A stretch of 8,366 bases of DNA from JBEBGV01 sp040081265 (GTDB lineage Bacteria > Acidobacteriota > Vicinamibacteria > Vicinamibacterales > UBA2999): contig JBEBGV010000117.1 in NCBI GenBank assembly GCA_040081265.1, forward strand, positions 1 to 8,366, written 5' to 3'. How positions within the stretch are numbered: position 1 is the stretch's first letter; each line of letters opens with the position of its first letter. This document shows, piece after piece, positions 1 to 5,472 of the stretch. A program made the translations under genes and the position numbers. The notes under the pieces were generated by a model that worked only from the letters and a program-made list of their open reading frames with translations, was not told the DNA's origin and did not search any database.

Positions 1-175
1 CGCTCTTCGACGCGGGAGGTGGCACGCCCCTGGCCTGGGCAAGGTTCTCGAGCGAATAGCGGTGCTCTCGCCCGTGGCAGTGGAAACTAAAATGCCAAGG
101 ATGGTGACATTTCGACCACTGCCGCGAGGAGCAGTTGCAGCGCTTCCGAATGCCGTCATGAACCTTGCGAGGCAC
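1..175 (-). CDS. int: Tyrosine integrase, N-terminal part (runs off the left edge)
   Basis: This is the start of a site-specific tyrosine recombinase that would integrate and excise the element. From a GTG at 175-173 the frame stays open to the window edge, giving 58 residues that begin MPRKVHDGIRKRCNCSSRQW. The stretch has C13, C15, W20, C23, a following HPW (25-27), then a basic segment (GREHRYSL, 35-42). This Cys/HPW pattern, followed by an aromatic strand and 'R-SL', is typical of the N-terminal region of many integrases in high-GC phyla. A GGAG lies 10 bases before the GTG and an AGGA closer in. The catalytic domain (R-H-R-Y) is outside the window. The gene diverges from the XRE repressor, and its promoter overlaps the repressor's putative operators. 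Family assignment rests on the N-terminal pattern alone. Confidence 0.7.
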   Translation of the reverse strand, partial: MPRKVHDGIRKRCNCSSRQWSKCHHPWHFSFHCHGREHRYSLENLAQARGVPPPASKS

Positions 176-226
176 GGTCCTATCTCTCCGAGTCCCGAGC
201 GGAAGCGCACACCGGGCAAATCATTA

Positions 227-254
227 TTCACACTATAGTGTGATGACTTATAGT
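227..254 (+). promoter_or_regulatory. Promoter of the XRE repressor gene
   Basis: A -35 TTCACA (227-232), a 16-bp spacer and a -10 TATAGT (249-254) each match the sigma-70 consensus at five of six bases. The start point would be near 261, giving a short leader of about 17 nt before the GTG at 278, where no clear ribosome-binding site is seen. The -10 lies inside operator box 2. Confidence 0.55.
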
Positions 255-257
255 GTG
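229..257. promoter_or_regulatory. Tandem operator boxes of a C-protein-like repressor
   Basis: Box 1 (229-242) is the perfect palindrome CACACTATAGTGTG. Box 2 (about 243-257), ATGACTTATAGTGTG, repeats TATAGTGTG exactly 15 bp further on (234-242 and 249-257) and contains GACTTATAGTG, close to the GACT-N3-AGTC core known for C-box operators of restriction-modification controller proteins. The 15-bp spacing also matches the tandem dimer sites of that family. The boxes sit between the divergent integrase and XRE genes and cover both predicted -10 elements. Autoregulation plus integrase control is inferred. Confidence 0.7.
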
Positions 258-260
258 CAA
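232..260 (-). promoter_or_regulatory. Divergent promoter of the integrase gene
   Basis: On the minus strand a weak -35 TTGCAC (260-255) is followed after 17 bp by -10 TATAGT (237-232), which lies inside operator box 1. Transcription would start near 225, about 50 nt before the integrase GTG at 175. It overlaps the repressor promoter face to face. Confidence 0.4.
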
Positions 261-277
261 CCAGTCACGATGCAGAA

Positions 278-508
278 GTGCGCAACGACCTGCCACGGCT
301 CATCGGCACCCGCGTGCGCGAACTGCGTCAGGCAGCCGGCATCTCGCAGGAAGAGCTCGCCGAACGTGCCGATCTGCACCGGAACTACATCAGCAGCGTC
401 GAGCGCGGGCAACGAGACGTCGGCGTCGGGGCGCTCCACCGCATTGCTACCGCTCTAGGCACCTCGCTTGCCGAGTTCTTCAAGCCTTTCGGTCGACCCA
501 AGTCCTAG
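278..508 (+). CDS. XRE-family HTH regulator, controller (C) protein-like
   Basis: This small DNA-binding repressor/activator has 76 residues and is almost entirely one lambda-Cro/XRE helix-turn-helix domain. Helix 2 is SQEELAERA (23-31) and the recognition helix lies around RNYISSVERG (35-44), with a hydrophobic dimer region (ALHRIATALGTSLAEFF, 52-68). Its size and the 'DLHRNYISSVERGQRDV' segment resemble restriction-modification C proteins, which bind paired operators cooperatively and control their own gene. Paired boxes of that kind sit just upstream (229-257). The GTG at 278 is the only reasonable start, because an in-frame TAG lies at 251-253. No good SD site precedes it, as is common for C-protein transcripts with short or no leaders. 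No restriction endonuclease is adjacent, so here it probably acts as the element's maintenance repressor. HTH call very sure; C-protein kinship likely. Confidence 0.88.
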   Translation: MRNDLPRLIGTRVRELRQAAGISQEELAERADLHRNYISSVERGQRDVGVGALHRIATALGTSLAEFFKPFGRPKS

Positions 509-590
509 CCACTGTTCTCCCGGCAACGAGCTGTCCCATCGGCGCGAGACTACGGCCCGCGGAATAGTCCGCCAGCCGAAGGAGCTCGCC

Positions 591-806
591 ATGAACACAC
601 CTCCGACCACCCTCATTCGCCTACCCGAGGTTCTACGCCGTGTGGCACTCAGCCGCTCGTCGATCTACCTGCGGATCAATCAAGGTTCGTTTCCACGGCC
701 GGTGAAACTCGGCCCGAGTGTGAGCCGGTGGCTCGAGAGCGACATCGAGGCGTGGCTGCAGACTCAAATCACGACGCCGACACGGCATCCCCGCTCACGT
801 TGGTAA
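591..806 (+). CDS. alpA: AlpA-family phage transcriptional regulator
   Basis: A 71-residue winged helix-turn-helix protein of the AlpA/MerR-like fold, a family that activates excision or integrase genes in prophages and is a hallmark regulator of phage-inducible islands. Diagnostic stretches are LIRLPEVLRRVALSRSSIY (8-26, the HTH), the wing PRPVKLGPSVSRW (36-48) and the C-terminal ESDIEAWLQTQ (50-60). The ATG at 591 is chosen because AAGGAG (579-584) sits six bases upstream. The frame is open further 5' but has no ribosome-binding support. It lies 82 bp behind the XRE repressor on the same strand and may share its transcript. It ends convergently against the terminase gene, with 31 bp between the two stops. 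Confidence 0.88.
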   Translation: MNTPPTTLIRLPEVLRRVALSRSSIYLRINQGSFPRPVKLGPSVSRWLESDIEAWLQTQITTPTRHPRSRW

Positions 807-812
807 GAGGGC

Positions 813-841
813 ATGACGCCATGTAGGACGCCCGGCGTCAT
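813..841. terminator. Inverted repeat between convergent alpA and terL
   Basis: ATGACGCC (813-820) and GGCGTCAT (834-841) form a perfect 8-bp stem with a 13-nt loop, exactly where two convergent transcription units meet; it includes the terL stop codon. No T-tract follows on either strand, so a bidirectional terminator is possible but not secure. Confidence 0.3.
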
Positions 842-2280
842 CGGTCCGCGTACGGGTCGATGTCGCAGAGCACACGGCCAACGCCTCCACGGGCGAGACC
901 CTCCATGTGAGCCGCCGGCATGTCCGGCAACGCGAACGTCAGCGCGAGCGCGTCGGCCAGGTCCGGCGACCGTCCCAGCCGCGCCTTCACCTGGTCCTTG
1001 GGCTCGAGCTGAAGACGTCCGTTGACGAAGGAGTAGGTTGGAACCGTGAGCTCTCCGATCAACTCCGGGAGCTGCGGCAGCGTCCCCCCTGTCTTTACCC
1101 ATTCCGCTAAAGTGAACCAAAGCTCTGCCCGACGATTCGCGTAGCGTCGATCCATCGCCGGGGCGTGGAACTGGATGTCCAGCGGGCTGTAGCCGCTCGA
1201 GCGCATTACGTCGACGGCTCCAGCAGCCCAGCCACCCGTTCCGTCGAACACCTCGATTTCAGAACCCCACTTCGCCTTTGCGGCGAGAACGACCGTGGCG
1301 ATGTCGGTCGACACAGCCGAGCCACGTGGATGGCGGAGCACACGCGGGCGAAAAGCCGCCTTGCCCTGACGGGGGAAGATGACGGTGCGGTCATCGCCGA
1401 ACCGCGCGACGTCGATACCCAGTCGCTTCTGACTCCAGTTGTAGGCGTCTGCTGGGAGACGACGCTCCATCGCCTGTTCAACGTCTTCGGGACCGAGAAG
1501 GGCGTTCAACGACGCCGCGGGGAACTCACCGAGCACGTTGCAACGGACCCACGGTGATTCTCGCGAGTAGGCCTGAATCTGCTGACGGGCCCATTCGATG
1601 TCAATGCGTGGCGACCGCTTCGGGTCCTCCGGGTCACCCGTGACTGTGATGACGTGCCAAAGATGCCGGTCAGTGACACAGGCGCGATACAACGGACCGT
1701 CGAGAGACGTCGGGTTCCCGGCAATTACCAACTTGGTTTCGATGCCGCTCGCCAGCGCCGCCTCCGCCGTCACTGCTACCGCCTGGGGTATCGAACCCGC
1801 CTCGTCGATGAGGAACAACACGTAGTCCGAATGCAGGCCAGCCAAGACGTCTGCCTGTTGCTGCACGTCCGCGGACTTCGCCCACTGCCGCGCTGCCGCC
1901 CACCAGGTGGCGGGATGGCTGCGCGAGACGATGCGCTCCTTCTGCCACTCGAACGCGGCCGACAGGAAGGGCGAGCGCTGGAGCCACTTGGCCGATTCCT
2001 TCCAGAGGCCATCGCGCAGGTTGTCACCACTCACGCTGGTCGCCGCGATATTGGCGTGCGGACGCGTTGCCAGGAAGTTCAGGAGACACCACGCCTCGAC
2101 GGTCGTCTTCCCACACCCCTTCGCGGCCTTCATGGCCAGGCGCTGCGTTCTCGAGAATGCGGTCAGCGCCTCAGTCTGCCACGCGTCGGGTTCCACGCCG
2201 AAGGCTTCGCGGACGAACGCCACGGCATCACGGCGCCATCGTGCGAGCGTGGCGACGGCGACGTCGTTTTCGGACCTCAT
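838..2280 (-). CDS. terL: Phage terminase large subunit
   Basis: This packaging motor pumps DNA into capsids and cuts it. In 480 residues it carries both expected domains. The ATPase domain has an adenine-binding DAWQ (32-35), Walker A KAAKGCGKT (51-59), Walker B LFLIDE (155-160) with catalytic E160, and a coupling motif GNPTS (188-192). The RNase H-like nuclease has acidic residues D290 in GIDVARFGDD (288-297), D346 in FDGTGG, and D440/D443 in SPDLADALA. All key residues are present and the length is normal, so it looks functional. Its ATG overlaps the stop of the upstream probable small terminase by four bases (ATGA, 2280-2277), indicating translational coupling. It is the last gene of the minus-strand operon. 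No portal or capsid gene follows; the next genes are regulators on the other strand. Confidence 0.95.
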   Translation of the reverse strand: MRSENDVAVATLARWRRDAVAFVREAFGVEPDAWQTEALTAFSRTQRLAMKAAKGCGKTTVEAWCLLNFLATRPHANIAATSVSGDNLRDGLWKESAKWLQRSPFLSAAFEWQKERIVSRSHPATWWAAARQWAKSADVQQQADVLAGLHSDYVLFLIDEAGSIPQAVAVTAEAALASGIETKLVIAGNPTSLDGPLYRACVTDRHLWHVITVTGDPEDPKRSPRIDIEWARQQIQAYSRESPWVRCNVLGEFPAASLNALLGPEDVEQAMERRLPADAYNWSQKRLGIDVARFGDDRTVIFPRQGKAAFRPRVLRHPRGSAVSTDIATVVLAAKAKWGSEIEVFDGTGGWAAGAVDVMRSSGYSPLDIQFHAPAMDRRYANRRAELWFTLAEWVKTGGTLPQLPELIGELTVPTYSFVNGRLQLEPKDQVKARLGRSPDLADALALTFALPDMPAAHMEGLARGGVGRVLCDIDPYADR

Positions 2281-2621
2281 GGCTCCACACCTGACGCCGC
2301 GGCCCTGGCGGTGACCTCCGCCAGGAGCGACACCAGTGACGGGCCACCTTCGACGCCCACCATTTGCGGAGGCCGTCCGAAGAGCCGCTCGACGACGAAG
2401 AAGTCAATCTGGGCCTTCAGCCGCCGCGGGGTCTGCGGGTCGTTGCGCAGGTCCTCGAGGCGCTTGAAGACCTTCGCGCCGTCCGCGCCGTACATCTTCG
2501 CCAGCAGGGCGCGCTCGCTCTTCGGACGGCCACCAGGGTTCCCGGACTGTCCCGGCTGGAACAGGTGCCGGCGCGGCACCTCTGGCACTGACACTGACTC
2601 CCCCTGTGCTCGACGGGCCAT
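2277..2621 (-). CDS. DUF5681-type protein, probable small terminase subunit
   Basis: This 114-residue protein precedes terL directly. Near its N-terminus it has FQPGQSGNPGGRPKSE (21-36), the signature of DUF5681 proteins, which are encoded next to phage terminases. It continues with a helical part (ALLAKMYGADGAKVFKRLEDL) and a segment around RLKAQIDFFVVERLFGRPPQ reminiscent of small terminase oligomerisation regions. A DNA-recognition role in packaging is inferred from position and family. The ATG at 2621 is chosen because AGGAG lies five bases upstream; the frame stays open further 5', but there it overlaps the 42-residue gene. It overlaps terL by four bases. Confidence 0.75.
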   Translation of the reverse strand: MARRAQGESVSVPEVPRRHLFQPGQSGNPGGRPKSERALLAKMYGADGAKVFKRLEDLRNDPQTPRRLKAQIDFFVVERLFGRPPQMVGVEGGPSLVSLLAEVTARAAASGVEP

Positions 2622-2623
2622 GG

Positions 2624-2752
2624 TCACTCCTGTGGCTGTCCCGGCGAGGATTCGCACACCAGTTCGCACACGGGTCGCCCTGTGTCGAAACACGCCGCCT
2701 TCTCCGAGTGATTCACTGGCACGCACCAGTCGGTCAGGCTTGTGTTCTTCAT
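2624..2752 (-). CDS. 42-residue Cys-containing microprotein, unknown
   Basis: A very small gene that fills the gap between the HTH gene and the small terminase. Its ATG (2752-2750) overlaps the upstream TGA as ATGA, a strong GGAGG lies about seven bases before it, and its TGA (2626-2624) ends two bases before the next ATG. The product starts MKNTSLTDWCVPVNHSEKAA and has four cysteines (10, 21, 29, 33) and H15, which could bind a metal; the last residues (SSPGQPQE) look disordered. No family is recognised. The precise junctions and ribosome-binding site are the reasons to believe it is translated. Its position next to the packaging genes suggests, but does not prove, a packaging-related role. 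Confidence 0.65.
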   Translation of the reverse strand: MKNTSLTDWCVPVNHSEKAACFDTGRPVCELVCESSPGQPQE

Positions 2753-2988
2753 CGGACCACCTCCATTGGGGTCGTCGTGGCCTCAAGCCAAGTCTCTAAC
2801 CACGAACGACGAAGCCGGATGCTTCTCCGACCCCCGATGCGAGCTGCCCGGAGCCGAGCACGGCGAATCTCACGGCGCAGGGTGGCCTGGTGAGCCTGGA
2901 CCAGCTTGGACGCCTGCTCCAGGGTCAGCCACGGGTCTGACTCGGCACCGCCAGCGTTGGACTGTGTTACGAGCGATTGCGCAGGCAT
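2749..2988 (-). CDS. Excisionase/MerR-like HTH protein
   Basis: A 79-residue DNA-binding protein with a helix-turn-helix of the excisionase/HTH_17 type. WLTLEQASKLVQAHQATLRREI (20-41) holds the HTH, and the wing and C-terminal helix follow as AARIGGRRSIRLRRSWLETWL (48-68). The usual 'tyrosine/arginine-rich' pattern is replaced by a run of arginines (residues 38-46). The ATG at 2988 is chosen because GAGG lies six bases upstream. A TTG at 3000 in the same frame would overlap the previous stop as TTGA and add four residues. Its location in a replication/packaging operon suggests a regulator or excision factor. The fold is convincing; the role is inferred. Confidence 0.75.
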   Translation of the reverse strand: MPAQSLVTQSNAGGAESDPWLTLEQASKLVQAHQATLRREIRRARLRAARIGGRRSIRLRRSWLETWLEATTTPMEVVR

Positions 2989-2996
2989 CGATGACC

Positions 2997-3239
2997 TCAA
3001 GAGCCGACAGACAATTCAGCGACGTACCAATTGATGAACTCATCACCCGGCAGTTGGCCGGCGAGCGCACCCTGATCCCACGCTTTCATTCCGGCTTCGA
3101 ACGCTTCCTCTCTACTCGCTGCGGTCACCACGCCACACGACCACGTGGGCTGAACGCGGCTTGAAGGCTCCGCTAGGAATCTCGCAGGATCGGCCAAGAA
3201 TTTCGCCCTCACACAGCACACAGCTACTAGCCATTTCAT
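2997..3239 (-). CDS. 80-residue protein of unknown function
   Basis: A small protein without a recognised family. It has an N-terminal part with paired cysteines (8-9), then a segment TAASREEAFEAGMKAWDQGA (39-58) that looks like the 'EEA' helix seen in many small phage proteins, and an aromatic C-terminal part (FINWYVAEL, 68-76). The ATG at 3239 has GGGAG six bases upstream, a good ribosome-binding site, and it overlaps the stop of a 34-residue ORF as ATGA. Its stop is eight bases before the HTH gene's ATG, so it belongs to the same transcript. The first 40 residues compete with a Cys-rich reading frame on the same strand; the C-terminal half looks more securely coding. Confidence 0.6.
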   Translation of the reverse strand: MKWLVAVCCVRAKFLADPARFLAEPSSRVQPTWSCGVVTAASREEAFEAGMKAWDQGALAGQLPGDEFINWYVAELSVGS

Positions 3240-3340
3240 AGGTCTCTCCCTTCGGGCAGCGTGAACAGAGCCACCCCTTCGCGAACTGGTGTGAGTAACA
3301 CGTGCAACCTAAAACAGTTGGGACGGGTAACGCGTGTCAC
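3236..3340 (-). CDS. 34-residue candidate ORF linking two operon genes
   Basis: The 97-bp gap between the zinc-ribbon gene and the 80-residue gene is exactly spanned by this ORF. Its GTG (3340-3338) overlaps the upstream TGA as GTGA and its TGA (3238-3236) overlaps the downstream ATG as ATGA. The product begins MTRVTRPNCFRLHVLLTPVR and has no recognisable domain. There is no clear ribosome-binding site, so it would depend on translational coupling. A Cys-rich frame covers the same bases, so this could equally be a spacer or part of a different gene. The only support is the double overlap, which fits the style of the rest of the operon. Confidence 0.35.
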   Translation of the reverse strand: MTRVTRPNCFRLHVLLTPVREGVALFTLPEGRDL

Positions 3341-3603
3341 GGTAACGAGCTACGTTCTGACGCCAGCTTGATGAGGCCTGGCTCATCAGGACGGTCTTCT
3401 CTCCGTCCCCGCTTCTTCGTGACCTTGTAATCGCGGAGTCCTGTACCGCCACACCGGTCGCACGGCGATTTGGGCCGGAGCCAGCCACTGCCAACACACG
3501 TCGGACACATCGTCCCTGACGAAGGATCAATATGAACGACACACAGATTGCCGCCGCTTATAGGCAAGCAGACACAACCTGGAAACCCGCAACGCGTCTC
3601 CAT
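3337..3603 (-). CDS. Small zinc-ribbon protein with DnaJ-type CxxCxGxG repeats
   Basis: An 88-residue protein with two probable zinc sites. The second is the clearest: CPTCVGSG (33-40) and CDRCGGTG (48-55) are two CxxCxGxG modules as in the DnaJ cysteine-rich domain, which together would hold one zinc ion. The N-terminal part has C5, C10, C12, C21 and H24, possibly a second site. The C-terminus (61-88) is basic and polar, including KKRGRRED (63-70). There is no J domain, so it is not a co-chaperone in the usual sense; a nucleic-acid- or protein-binding role is inferred. The ATG at 3603 has GGGGAGG seven bases upstream and shares a base with the preceding stop (TAATG). Confidence 0.7.
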   Translation of the reverse strand: METRCGFPGCVCLPISGGNLCVVHIDPSSGTMCPTCVGSGWLRPKSPCDRCGGTGLRDYKVTKKRGRREDRPDEPGLIKLASERSSLP

Positions 3604-3839
3604 TACTGCGCCTCCCCGAAGCGCTCAACGGTGGAAGTCTGCGATTGCATACTGGAGAGGGCCTCGGCAACTGTTCGCGTCCTGCTCTCAGTTGCAGTTG
3701 CAGTTGCAGCCGAGCCTCGCGTCGTCAGTGGAGTCAGTGATTCCGGATCTTGTCTACGACAGGGCAGTACAAGCTCGGCCTTCGCAAACCAAAGAGGCGC
3801 GCGCGAAGGGGAATGGCAGATCGGTGACATCGCTGACAT
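3603..3839 (-). CDS. 78-residue protein of unknown function
   Basis: This ORF exactly fills the space between the helicase gene and the zinc-ribbon gene. Its ATG (3839-3837) overlaps the helicase stop as TGATG, a GTG one codon earlier (3842) is also possible, and its TAA overlaps the next ATG as TAATG. The product is polar and rich in Ser/Thr/Ala, with an Ala-Thr run coded by a hexanucleotide repeat (about residues 47-52), and ends in a helix-like TVAEALSSMQSQTSTVERFG. No domain is recognised and composition is low in complexity, so translation rests mainly on the neat junctions. Confidence 0.5.
   Translation of the reverse strand: MSAMSPICHSPSRAPLWFAKAELVLPCRRQDPESLTPLTTRGSAATATATESRTRTVAEALSSMQSQTSTVERFGEAQ
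3689..3709. repeat. Hexanucleotide tandem repeat (CAGTTG)n
   Basis: CAGTTG occurs three times in a row plus CAG. In the minus-strand 78-residue gene it codes alternating Ala and Thr. Each unit change would add or remove two residues without a frameshift. Confidence 0.8.
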
Positions 3840-5245
3840 CACTGCCGTCCCGACTCGCGGGCTCGGGCCAACTCGCGCGCGGCGACCAGCCGGTCGCGCG
3901 CCGAAACGGCCAGTCGCCCATAGACAACCTGCCGGCGGTCTTCAAGTCGCCACAAACCGTCTTTAGCATCTGGATTGCGGACAGGAGCGTACCCGGCTGT
4001 CTCCAGTCGATGTGGAACCTGTCGCGCGTTCTTCCGGTCCCTAAGCCAGTCGCTGAACCCCACCTGCGCGTGCTCAGCGATGGCGGCCAGGGTCGTCACG
4101 CTCGGACGCATGAGCCTGTCGAGGCAGTCCGCGAGTTCAGCATCCTCCGGCGCTCGGTTGGAGTCCACCACGTCCCAGAATGCCGGCGTCTTCGGCGGTG
4201 GTGCCTTCGGGTCGAAGTTGGCCAAGTCGAACTCGGCCAGGTAGGCTCCGACGTGCCAGACGCCTCCGCTGTCGTACCATCGGTACAGACCGGCCCAGTA
4301 ATCAGAGGTGAAGTCGTCCTTCGTGGCGTTGGACCAAGCGAAGAAATGGCGCCGGTCGTCTGCGGGGAGGTAGAGACCGTCGGTCTTATGGTTGGTCGTG
4401 ATGATGACGCCGCAGACGTTCCATACCACGTATTCACGGAGGTTCTTCTCGTCGACCCGGAGAACATCCGGCGGCGCGGCCGTGTACACCTTCATGTGGT
4501 CGTAGAAGGCGTACCGGTCGATATCACCAAGGTCACGCGCTTCGCTCACGCGAAGAATCACCGACTTTACGAACCCATTGAAGCGCCCGGTCAGCTGGCG
4601 CGGCGAAACCTCGACGAAGTTCCACGGTCCAACTGCAGCCTTGACAGGCTCTAAGAGGGTGTCCTTCCCGATGCCCTGTAGACCGCCAAGGACCAGCGCG
4701 TGGTTGACCTTCTCGTTGGGTCGCTGCACTCGATGGGCAAGCCAACCGCAAATGTGAGCAGCATCATCCGGATACACGCGGTAGAGATGGTCAAGCCAGC
4801 GGCGGGCACCTTCCGAACTTCCACGCTGGCGTCGCGGTGGGCGATACAGGTTGAAGCAGGCGCAGCCACGTTGGTCGAGCCAACCGCCGTCGGACACCAA
4901 ACGGTCCCGAATCAACGCTGGTAAGCCCGGCGCCCATGTCATCTGTTCAACGGGCCGGTGCTGGTCGAGCCATCGGTTCGCTTTGATTGCTCGCGGTTCT
5001 GTCCCTTCGGTCAAGGCCGGGACTACTATCGGAGGAATCCGTGCATTGACGCTACTCGCGGGCCACACTTCACCGGTCGGCGCGAAGATGTAGCGGTGCA
5101 TCGGCATGTAGGCGTAGAAGTCCTCGAGCGAAACTCCCTCGACGCGCCGCGCGCCTAGCGGAGGTACTTCGTCATCCGGGTTGGGGCACCGCTCTTCAGG
5201 GGAGCGAACCACAGAGGGCTCCGTATCTGACGCCGGACGGCGCAT
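3839..5245 (-). CDS. DUF5906-type replicative helicase (primase-helicase family)
   Basis: This superfamily-3-like helicase of phages and satellites would open DNA at the element's origin. Of 468 residues, the centre carries Walker A GGLQGIGKDTLL (about 187-198), a Walker B-like ILRVSEARDL (230-239), a sensor with ITTNH (282-286) and an arginine-finger candidate DDRRHFF (296-302). The family block around YTAAPPDVLRVDEKNLREYV is also intact. Many relatives have an N-terminal primase-polymerase domain; here the roughly 160 residues before the helicase show no primase motif, so priming must come from elsewhere. The start is either this ATG (TGATG overlap with the previous stop) or a GTG one codon earlier at 5248. 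An AGGA lies upstream. No separate replication origin was identified. Confidence 0.88.
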   Translation of the reverse strand: MRRPASDTEPSVVRSPEERCPNPDDEVPPLGARRVEGVSLEDFYAYMPMHRYIFAPTGEVWPASSVNARIPPIVVPALTEGTEPRAIKANRWLDQHRPVEQMTWAPGLPALIRDRLVSDGGWLDQRGCACFNLYRPPRRQRGSSEGARRWLDHLYRVYPDDAAHICGWLAHRVQRPNEKVNHALVLGGLQGIGKDTLLEPVKAAVGPWNFVEVSPRQLTGRFNGFVKSVILRVSEARDLGDIDRYAFYDHMKVYTAAPPDVLRVDEKNLREYVVWNVCGVIITTNHKTDGLYLPADDRRHFFAWSNATKDDFTSDYWAGLYRWYDSGGVWHVGAYLAEFDLANFDPKAPPPKTPAFWDVVDSNRAPEDAELADCLDRLMRPSVTTLAAIAEHAQVGFSDWLRDRKNARQVPHRLETAGYAPVRNPDAKDGLWRLEDRRQVVYGRLAVSARDRLVAARELARARESGRQ

Positions 5246-5472
5246 CACCGCACGTCCTCTCGCCGGTGGACCATGGCGCCACGCCTGAGTTCAGCAACGC
5301 GTCGCTGATGGGTCGACTTGCGGCGGTCGATGAGCTCGAGTTCCCGCCAGAGCTCGCTTGCGATGCGGATTTCCATCATCGCGATGAGATGCCAGACTTC
5401 GCGTTCCCGGCGAGCGGCGGCCACCTGTCGAATCAGCTTGACGGTCAGCTCGGCCAGTTCCGAACTGGTCAT
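5245..5472 (-). CDS. Small helical protein, unknown
   Basis: A 75-residue, charged, almost wholly helical protein (LAELTVKLIRQVAAARRERE near the N-terminus, then IASELWRELELIDRRK, then a basic tail). It has no recognised domain; a DNA-binding accessory or helicase partner role is possible only from context. The ATG at 5472 overlaps the preceding gene's stop as ATGA, with AGGA about ten bases upstream, and its stop overlaps the helicase start. Such tight coupling to both neighbours supports a real gene made in step with the helicase. Confidence 0.65.
   Translation of the reverse strand: MTSSELAELTVKLIRQVAAARREREVWHLIAMMEIRIASELWRELELIDRRKSTHQRRVAELRRGAMVHRREDVR

Noticed and set aside
2..238. 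Plus-strand frame open from the window edge
   Set aside because: It runs opposite to the integrase N-terminus, has no recognisable motif and ends inside the operator.
559..572. Hairpin GCGGA-ATAG-TCCGC between the XRE and alpA genes
   Set aside because: A 5-bp stem without a T-tract is too weak to call a terminator or operator.
1654..2799. Long plus-strand open frame (381 codons)
   Set aside because: It lies antisense to terL and the probable small terminase, both with clear motifs. The predicted product is Arg/Pro-rich with no domain, typical of a high-GC shadow frame.
3548..4654. Plus-strand open frame (368 codons)
   Set aside because: Antisense to the helicase and zinc-ribbon genes; no motifs and biased composition.
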